Assembly: GCF_040438645.1 (NCBI RefSeq)
Contig: NZ_CP159253.1
Location: 2,108,001-2,172,000 of the forward strand
Direction of reading: 5' to 3'
DNA from: Mesorhizobium sp. WSM2240
GTDB taxonomy: Bacteria; Pseudomonadota; Alphaproteobacteria; Rhizobiales; Rhizobiaceae
DNA: 64,000 bases
Both the position numbers and the translations under genes were made by a program. The notes beneath the pieces are model-generated. The model saw only the letters and a program-made list of their open reading frames with translations. It made no database searches and had not been told where the DNA came from. Positions 57,049-64,000 of the stretch are shown here, in pieces; positions within the stretch are counted from its first letter, which is position 1; every line of letters starts with the position of its first letter.

Positions 57049-60000
57049 ATGAGCCTTATCGATCCCATCGGCCTGCCGAAAGGCCGTCCCGGTCTGTTTG
57101 TGGTCGACGGCGTCGCCGACGGCTATGAAGCCTTCGCGCTGGCGGCCGCCGCCGGCTAAATAGCCGGCGACCGGCCGATCCTTTTCGTCGCGCGCGACGG
57201 CCAGCGCCTGCCGGCCATCGTCGATGCACTGGCCTTTGCTGCGCCGGACCTGCCGGTGCTCGAATTCCCGGCATGGGACTGCCTGCCTTACGACCGGGTT
57301 TCGCCCGGTTCGGACGCGGCCGCGCGGCGTCTCGATGCGCTCGCCGCAATGATCTCGCTGGCAAAGAACCCGCACCGAGCCGTGGTGCTCACCACGGCGA
57401 ACGCGCTGCTGCAGCGCATCCCGCCTGCCGAAATAATCGAGGCGCAGACCTTCCATGCCCGGCCGGGCAATCAGATCGACATGAAGGAGATGATCGCGCG
57501 ACTGGAGAATTCAGGTTTCGACCGCGTTCCGACCGTGCGCGAAGTCGGCGAATTTGCCGTGCGCGGTGGCATTCTCGACCTTTACGCGCCAGGTTCGCCG
57601 GAAGCGCTGCGGCTCGATTTCTTCGGCGACACGCTGGAATCGATCCGCTCCTTCGACGTCGCCACCCAGCGCACCACCGGCCAGCGCAAATCCATGACGC
57701 TGCAGGCGATGAGCGAGGTGGCGCTTACGCCCGACACGATCAGCCGCTTCCGCCGCTCTTACATTGACGCGTTCGGCGCGCCGTCTCCCGATGACGGGCT
57801 CTACGCCGCCGTCAGCGAAGGTCGCCGCTTCGCCGGCATGGAGCACTGGCTGCCGCTGTTTTACGAGAGGCTGGATACGGTGTTCGACTATCTGCCGGAT
57901 GCGCCGGTTGTGTTCGACCATCTGGCGCGCGAAGCGCTCACGGAGCGCCATACGCTGATCGAGGACTATTACGAGGCGCGCAAGAGCCAGGCCGGTGGCA
58001 TGCTGAAGGAAGCCGTACCCTACAAGCCGGTGCCGCCGTCGACGATGTATCTATCGCCCGATGATGTGAGCGCGGCTCTGCCCGGCCGTGCGTCGGTCGA
58101 GTTCACGCCCTTTGCCGCCCCCGATGCAGGGTCCGCGAAGATCTATCACGCCGGTGCGAAGGATGGCCGCGGCTTCGGGCTCGAACGCGCCGATCCGTCG
58201 GCAAATGTGTTCGAGGAGGTGGTGAAATATATCGGCGATTTGCGGGCTGCGCGCCGCCGCGTGATCGTTGCCGGCTGGACGGAAGGTTCGCTCGACAGGC
58301 TGGGCCAGATTCTTGCCGAGCACCACCTCGGCAACATGAAGGCTGTCGCCACGCTCTCCGAGGTGGAAAAGCTCGAAGCGGGACAGGCGGGCTTGGCAGT
58401 GCTGCCGCTGGAAACGGGCTTCGAAACGGAAAAGCTCGTCGTTGTCGCCGAGCAGGATATTCTGGGCGACCGCTTGGTGCGCCGCTCGAAAAAGCGCAAG
58501 CGCGCCTCCGATTTCATCGCCGAGGCCTCAGCGCTGTCGGCGGGCGACATCGTCGTTCATGCCGACCACGGCATCGGCCGCTTCATCGGCCTGCGCACCA
58601 TCGAGGCGCTGGGCGCACCGCATGACTGTATCGAAATCCACTATGCCGGCGACGACCGGCTGTTCCTGCCGGTCGAGAATATCGAGCTTTTGTCCCGCTA
58701 TGGTTCGGATGCCGCCGAAGCTACACTCGACAAGCTCGGCGGCGGCGCGTGGCAGTCTCGCAAGGCGAAACTGAAGCGCCGGCTGCTCGAAATGGCGGGG
58801 CAACTGATCCGGCTTGCCGCCGAGCGCCAGATGCGGGCCGCGCCCGCGCTCAACCCGCCCGAGGGCCTCTACGGCGAATTTTCCGCGCGTTTCCCGTACG
58901 AGGAAACCGACGACCAGCAGCGCGCCATCGATTCGGTCATGGACGACCTTTCCGCCGGCAAGCCGATGGACCGCCTGATCTGCGGCGATGTCGGCTTCGG
59001 CAAGACCGAGGTGGCGCTGCGCGCGGCCTTCATCGCCGCCATGGAAGGTTTTCAGGTCGCGATTGTGGTGCCAACCACGCTGCTTTCGCGCCAGCACTTC
59101 AAGACATTCACCCAGCGCTTCGCTGGGCTGCCTCTGGTGGTCCGCCAGGCCTCGCGGCTGGTCGGCTCGAAGGAGCTGGCCGAGACCAAGAAAGGTGTCG
59201 CCGAAGGCACGGTCGACATCGTCATCGGCACCCATGCGCTGCTCGGCAGCTCGATCTCGTTCAAGAATCTCGGCCTTCTGATCATCGACGAGGAGCAGCA
59301 TTTCGGCGTCAAGCACAAGGAGCGACTGAAGGACCTGAAGACCGACGTGCATGTGCTGACGCTGTCGGCGACGCCGATCCCGCGGACGCTGCAACTGGCG
59401 CTCACCGGCGTGCGCGAACTGTCTCTGATCGCCACGCCGCCGGTCGACCGCATGGCGGTGCGTACCTTCATCTCGCCCTTCGACCCGCTGGTGATCCGCG
59501 AGACTCTGCTGCGCGAGCGCTATCGCGGCGGCCACAGCTTTTATGTCGTTCCGCGCATTGCCGATCTGTCGGAGATTCATCAGTTCCTTCAGGAGCAGGT
59601 GCCCGAACTCAAGGTCGCCGTCGCCCATGGCCAGATGCCGCCCGGCGAACTCGACGACATCATGAACGCCTTCTATGATGGCCAATACGACGTGCTCCTG
59701 TCGACGACCATCGTCGAATCCGGCCTCGACATCCCGACCGCCAACACTCTGATTGTGCATCGCGCCGACATGTTCGGCCTGGCGCAGCTTTATCAGCTTC
59801 GTGGCCGCGTCGGCCGCTCCAAACTCCGCGCCTATGCGCTGTTTACGCTGCCGGCCAACAAGAAATTGACCGACACCGCCGACCGCCGCCTGAGGGTGCT
59901 TCAATCGCTCGACACGTTGGGCGCGGGTTTTCAGCTGGCAAGCCACGACCTCGACATACGCGGCGCCGGCAATCTGCTCGGCGAGGAGCAGTCCGGCCAT

Positions 60001-60549
60001 ATCAAGGAGGTCGGCTTCGAGCTTTACCAGCAGATGCTGGAGGAGGCGGTGGCCGAAATCCGCGGCACCGGCGAGGTCGTCGACGGAGGCTGGTCGCCGC
60101 AGATCGCGGTCGGCACGGCGGTTATGATCCCGGAAAGCTATGTGCCCGACCTGCAGCTGAGGCTGGCGCTCTACCGCCGGCTTGGCGATCTGGAGTCGAC
60201 CGAGGAGATCGATGGCTTCGCCGCCGAACTGATCGACCGCTTCGGGCCGCTGCCGGAAGAGGTGCAGCACCTGCTGAAGATCGTCTTCATCAAGGCGTTG
60301 TGCCGCAAGGCCAATGTGGAAAAACTCGACGCCGGGCCAAAGGGCGTCGTCATCCATTTCCGCAAGCGCGAATTCCCAGACCCGACGGCCCTTGTGCGCT
60401 ATATCGGCGAGCAGGGCTCGATGGCGAAGATCAGGCCGGACCAGAGCGTTGTGTTCATCCGCGACTGGCCGAACGCCGACAAAAGGCTGGCCGGTGCGGC
60501 TGTGGTGATGACGCAACTGGCGCGGCTGGCGACGAAAGCCGCGGCTTAG
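57049..60549 (+). CDS. mfd: Transcription-repair coupling factor Mfd, frame interrupted by an in-frame TAA at codon 37
   Basis: From ATG 57049 the frame gives the family start (SLIDPIGLPKGRPGLFVVDG) and then meets TAA at 57157-57159. It continues in the same frame as IAGDRPILFVARDGQRLPAI to 60549, total 1166 codons, normal for Mfd. The first usable downstream start is GTG 57256, which would lose about 69 residues. Downstream domains are intact: RNAP-interaction region VVHADHGIGRFIGL, Walker A GDVGFGKTEVALRAA, IIDEEQHFGVKHKE, SATPIPRTLQLALTG, QLYQLRGRVGRS, LGEEQSGHIKEVG. Mfd removes stalled RNA polymerase and recruits UvrA. Either a nonsense allele, a short N-terminal version or a sequence error. 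Confidence 0.93.
57151..57168. other. 18-bp palindrome carrying the mfd stop
   Basis: GCCGGCT-AAAT-AGCCGGC, arms perfect. It can be read as GCCGGC-TAAATA-GCCGGC, a 6-base repeat on both sides of six extra bases. Removing 12 bases restores an open frame (AAAAG-DRPILF). Confidence 0.8.
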
Positions 60550-60558
60550 CGAGCGAGT

Positions 60559-61341
60559 CTATCCAGGCCCCCGCTTCGGATCGGGGAACAACAGCGCCCG
60601 AGCGCCGCTGCGGTCGAACGGCTTCCATTGCCCCTCCGGTTGCGCCAGGCGGTCGGAAACCGCGAACACCGCGGCCGGATGATGACCAAGCCCGCAATGG
60701 CTGGCGTGGACCTCAATGTTCTCGGCAATCGCGCTCTCCCTCTCCACGCAATTCTGCCAGGCGCAGATCCCGTCGCTGCGGCTGAAGATCGCTGTGGTAG
60801 GCACCGGCGGCGGCAGGCCGAGCGGGCCGCCGAGATGGCTTTCGCGGTCGTCAACCTTATGGCCCGATTTGCGTTCGTAGAGCCTCCAGGCGTTGGTGTG
60901 GCGCGGATCGCCGCTGAACGGGCTGCCCAGCGTGATCACGCTGCGCACCTCGTCCGGCGCCACTTTCGCCAATTGCCGCGCGTAGATGCCGCCGAGGCTC
61001 CAGCCGACGAGGCTGACCCTGCGGCCGTGCGTGTCGGCGAGTTGCTTGACCCGGTCGAGCATCTTTTCCTCGACGCCCGGCCGCGGGCCGAAATTGCGGC
61101 CCTGCTCCCAGCCGAAGGTGGCGTAGCCCTTCGATCTCAGGAACATCCGCAGCGGCAAGGTCACGCTGTCGCCGGTGATGAGACCGGGCAGCACCATCAC
61201 CGGGTGGCCGTCGCCGCGCGGCGCAAGCGCCGTCAGGAGCGGCAGCGCGGCGATGAACCCGCCAAACTCGGGCAGGGTGCGAAGTTCGAGCGCGAAGAGC
61301 AGCCTGGAAGGCGGTTTCAGCGTCTGTTCGGTTATCGTCAT
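60559..61341 (-). CDS. Alpha/beta hydrolase (lipase-like)
   Basis: 260 residues from ATG 61341; ATG 61386 adds 15. The nucleophile elbow is VGWSLGG (Ser), followed by GSPFSGDPRH and a late His in ASHCGLGHHPA. Strand HPVMVLPGLITGD carries the oxyanion region. No signal peptide. The ester or lipid substrate is unknown. Convergent with mfd (9 bases between stops). Confidence 0.88.
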   Translation of the reverse strand: MTITEQTLKPPSRLLFALELRTLPEFGGFIAALPLLTALAPRGDGHPVMVLPGLITGDSVTLPLRMFLRSKGYATFGWEQGRNFGPRPGVEEKMLDRVKQLADTHGRRVSLVGWSLGGIYARQLAKVAPDEVRSVITLGSPFSGDPRHTNAWRLYERKSGHKVDDRESHLGGPLGLPPPVPTTAIFSRSDGICAWQNCVERESAIAENIEVHASHCGLGHHPAAVFAVSDRLAQPEGQWKPFDRSGARALLFPDPKRGPG

Positions 61342-61799
61342 TCCGTTTCCGGTCGAATGTCTTTGGGTCGAAATGGCCGGGTTCAACTCCCAATTTACGA
61401 GTTTGTTTCGCCAATCGCACGGTTTTGATGCAGGGCTGCCTGGGTCGAAATGGTGCTGCGCCGTGCTCCTTGCAATAGTTTGCCGGGAAATCGAAAAGTG
61501 CGGGACTGTTTTAGGAAGCCGGCCTCGGGTGCGACGCTTCCGCGGACAACGCGCACCTGCGTTCGAACGCTGTGTCCATAGATGCGTTCATGAAGTTGGT
61601 CAGGAAGACCATCAAGCTTAGCCACAGCATGCGATGGCGATCTGTGGCATTGGCCGCAATGTGAAGATTGTCACAGACAATCTGGCGCCGGAATGAGAAA
61701 TCCGGGACCGTGAGCAGTCCTTTCAGGCGTGCGGGTCAACGTCATCTGCGAAATATCCCGTGCAGTTAGGTGCTGCTCCTTCCGGAGCACGAGCAGACG

Positions 61800-62003
61800 A
61801 TGGGCGAAGTTCTGTTTTTCGAACCGCAGCGTTTCGGGCAGCGGCATGCAGCGGCCGGCGATCGAGACTTGCCGTCGACCGCGGTGGTCATCATTTTCCC
61901 CGGTGTCCGTTACGAGCGCCTGGACGAGGCTGATTTGCACGCGCATCCCAAGCCTGGAAAGCGAATGTCCGACAAGTCCAAGCCGCGCCCCTCCCGTCGT
62001 TGA
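61800..62003 (+). CDS. Possible small protein with GVRYER motif
   Basis: 67 residues from ATG 61800: GEVLFFEPQRF, then TAVVIIFPGVRYERLDE, and a basic Pro-rich tail. I recall short rhizobial proteins with a similar FTGVRYER motif, of unknown function. The ribosome binding site is weak (GGAG about 12 bases upstream), so this is tentative. Confidence 0.45.
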   Translation: MGEVLFFEPQRFGQRHAAAGDRDLPSTAVVIIFPGVRYERLDEADLHAHPKPGKRMSDKSKPRPSRR

Positions 62004-62184
62004 CGGATTGCCGGAGCTCTCGACCACAGGCTGAACTGCCTATGACGGCGGAGCCGGAGGCGGCAGTCCCAATTGCGGATTTGCCGCGCAGTTTTCTCTG
62101 AATCCGCCTCAGCAGATACGGGACATCTCCACAGATGGAGCTTTTCTTATGCTTCAGCTACATCTAATGTCTTGAACGAGGAGT

Positions 62185-62222
62185 AAGGAGGAGCGGGGCT
62201 CCAAGCACCGGCCCTCCTTTTT
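62185..62222 (+). terminator. Possible terminator
   Basis: AAGGAGG (62185-62191) pairs with CCTCCTT (62213-62219), followed by TTT. The loop is long (21 bases). It lies 67 bases before the cyclase start. Confidence 0.4.
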
Positions 62223-62288
62223 GATGGGAATTTAGCTTGAAGCCGGGGACGACACCCGGTCTTAAAGATGCCCGGAAGGGGTGAACCG

Positions 62289-64000
62289 ATGGCTGATTGG
62301 CACTACACCCGTCAGCTAGCTACCATCATTTCAATAGACGCGGTTGGCTTTTCGCGGCTGATGGGCCTCGACGATGTGTCCGCCGTGGCCGCGTTCGAGG
62401 AACGACGCAACATCATAATCGAAAGCTGCGGCGTGTTTGGCGGCAGGACGTTCGGCGCGGCCGGCGACAGCATCATGGCGGAATTCGGCAACCCAATCGA
62501 AGCGCTGCGCGCCGCGTTCCATTTTCAGGACAGGATCGCCACCCTCAACGCCTCGGCGGACGACAATATGCGGATGCCGTTCAGGGCCGGCATCAACACC
62601 GGCGACGTTATCGTCCGGGACGACTGCCTCTATGGCGACGACGTCAACATCGCGGCCAGGATCCAGGAATTCGCACCTCACAACGGCATCGCAATCTCGG
62701 AAACCGCCTGGCAACATGTGAAGGACAAGTCCACGGCCGAGTTTACCGATCTCGGCGAATTCCTGCTCAAGAACATCGCCCTGCCGGTTCGCGTGCTGAT
62801 CGCAGCCCGTGGTGGAAATGGAGGAGCGCCGGCCAGGCCGCGAATGCTCAGCCATCTGGCAGCTTCCCCGCAAGGACATCTTTCAAGCGGCCCTCCTGCA
62901 ATCGCGGTGCTGCCGTTCCGCAACGACAGCAACGAGCGCGACATCGATTACATTGCCGACGGCATCGCCGAAGACATCATTTACGGCCTGTCCAACACAA
63001 GATGGATCTCGGTGATCGCCAAGAGCTCCAGTTTCCAGTTCCGTGATGACGCGCTTGGCGCCCCGGCGATCGGCAATGTGCTCGGCGCCCGCTACGTGGT
63101 TGGCGGCGGATTGGGCCGCAGCGGCGGGAATATCCGGCTGAATGCAAGCCTGGTGGATGCGTCGAACGGCAGGCTGGTGTGGTCGCGGCGTTTCGAACGC
63201 GAACTGGTCGACATTTTCAAGCTGCAGGACGAGATCGGCAGCGAGATCGTCTCCATGCTCGAAAAGGAGGTCGACCGGGTCGAGCAGACGCGCACTTTCC
63301 AGGTGCCCTGGGAAAGCCTGGAAACCTGGCAATTGGTCCGGCGAGGCCGCTGGCACATGAGCCGTCGCACGCGCAAGGACACGGAACTCGCCCGCGAATT
63401 CTTCGAAAAGGCCTATCTCGAGGATCCCAATTCCAGCGCGGTTCTCAACGAACTGGCCTGGTGGCACTTCTGGCGCGCCTGGCTTCGCTTCGGCGACAGC
63501 GATGAACTCGAGAAGGTTACCAGCTATGCGCGCAAGGCGCTGCTTGTGGACAGCCAGGATGCGCGCCCACATGCATATCTCGGTGTCACCGACATCATGC
63601 GTGGGCAGCCGAAATCGGCGCTCGACCATCTGGAGGATGCGCTTCACATCAATCCCAGTTTCGCCTTTGCGCGGTCGGCCAAGGGCAGCGCCCATCTTCT
63701 TCTGGGGGAAGCCAGGAAAGCGATCCCGCTCTTTCAGGACGTGGAGCGGTTGAGTCCGTTCGACCTTTACGCTTTCCACAATCTGGGAGAACTGGCCGTC
63801 GCCTATTGCTTCATCCATGACTGGACTTCGGCAATCGAAACGGCCGACCGCTCCCTCAGCCTTTCGCCCGGCTATTTCTATGCGAGGTTCGCCAAGATCG
63901 GCGCCCTGATGCGAAGCGGCCAGCGCGAGGCGGCCGTGCGGGAATTGGCGGTATTCCAGACCAGGCATCCGGACTTCTCCAGTCAGCGGGTGGGCTGGAT
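62289..64000 (+). CDS. Class III adenylate/guanylate cyclase with TolB-like and TPR regions, truncated by window end
   Basis: The frame from ATG 62289 stays open to the last base (about 570 residues seen). The cyclase domain (1-170) keeps both metal aspartates (SIDAVGFSRLM, AAGDSIMAEF) and the NIAARIQEF segment. A TolB-like region follows (AIAVLPFRNDSNERDIDYIA, VLGARYVVGGGLGRSGGNIR), then TPR-type helices (LDHLEDALHINPSFAFARSA, AIETADRSLSLSPGYFYARF). Same plan as 17849-19588 but clearly diverged, so a paralogue rather than a recent copy. No membrane segment seen. Confidence 0.92.
   Translation, partial: MADWHYTRQLATIISIDAVGFSRLMGLDDVSAVAAFEERRNIIIESCGVFGGRTFGAAGDSIMAEFGNPIEALRAAFHFQDRIATLNASADDNMRMPFRAGINTGDVIVRDDCLYGDDVNIAARIQEFAPHNGIAISETAWQHVKDKSTAEFTDLGEFLLKNIALPVRVLIAARGGNGGAPARPRMLSHLAASPQGHLSSGPPAIAVLPFRNDSNERDIDYIADGIAEDIIYGLSNTRWISVIAKSSSFQFRDDALGAPAIGNVLGARYVVGGGLGRSGGNIRLNASLVDASNGRLVWSRRFERELVDIFKLQDEIGSEIVSMLEKEVDRVEQTRTFQVPWESLETWQLVRRGRWHMSRRTRKDTELAREFFEKAYLEDPNSSAVLNELAWWHFWRAWLRFGDSDELEKVTSYARKALLVDSQDARPHAYLGVTDIMRGQPKSALDHLEDALHINPSFAFARSAKGSAHLLLGEARKAIPLFQDVERLSPFDLYAFHNLGELAVAYCFIHDWTSAIETADRSLSLSPGYFYARFAKIGALMRSGQREAAVRELAVFQTRHPDFSSQRVGW

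Larger units (their letters stand above)
61342..62288. other. Long intergenic stretch, about 950 bp, with one possible small gene
   Basis: Apart from the possible small gene at 61800-62003 and the hairpin near 62185, I see no supported coding sequence. Frames on both strands overlap and lack family similarity. Confidence 0.45.

Noticed and set aside
61671..62027. 118-aa minus-strand frame
   Set aside because: No family similarity; opposes the slightly better small gene at 61800-62003.

Overview
The window is GC-rich DNA from an alphaproteobacterium of the order Rhizobiales, most like Mesorhizobium/Phyllobacteriaceae. This is inferred from gene content: a complete glpR-glpD-glpSTPQUV-glpK glycerol locus, two BA14K-type surface proteins, a GyrA with Ala at the E. 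coli Ser83 position, and short interspersed repeats of the kind seen in this group. Most of the window is ordinary chromosomal housekeeping DNA, cut by small accessory patches and repeats.

Layout. 1-9 kb: the end of an NAD(P)H-hydrate repair gene, a large secreted CxxCH protein, a divergent SDR/TetR pair with a visible operator, a DUF72 protein, a BA14K protein, a subtilase with a small downstream partner, and a repeat-invaded hypothetical gene. 9-12 kb: three accessory genes (membrane protein, soluble unknown, NlpC/P60-like protein), the last overlapping uvrA by GTGA. 12-23 kb: uvrA, a structured intergenic region, ssb, a GreA/Rnk-type regulator, a class III cyclase with TPRs, marC, transposase debris, a VOC protein and an AraC regulator. 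23-31 kb: gyrA, an unlisted 46-aa membrane peptide, coaD, two cyclophilins, a repeat element that supplies the ribosome binding site of queA, a GFA-like protein, and tgt.

31.7-36.1 kb holds the Anbu gene set: permuted ATP-grasp, alpha-E protein, transglutaminase-like protein and the Anbu proteasome-like peptidase. It is interrupted by a four-helix-bundle (S23) gene bracketed by inverted heptamer-type repeats. A PLP decarboxylase follows.

37.7-48.5 kb is the glycerol locus: DeoR-type repressor, FAD glycerol-3-phosphate dehydrogenase, six-part ABC importer and glycerol kinase. The importer part contains a 70-bp direct duplication of the glpQ 3' end that brackets an extra membrane protein gene. 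48.5-64 kb carries a second BA14K gene, tRNA-Lys(TTT), ccdA, glmU-glmS, a DUF502 protein, recG, sdhE, and mfd with an in-frame stop at codon 37. An alpha/beta hydrolase follows, and a second cyclase/TolB-like/TPR gene runs off the right edge.

Most notable: the S23-repeat unit inside the Anbu operon, the glpQ duplication, the nonsense palindrome in mfd, the missing zinc cysteines in Tgt, and the ~11-bp phased TTCG array before glpD. I found no CRISPR array, prophage or intact insertion sequence.
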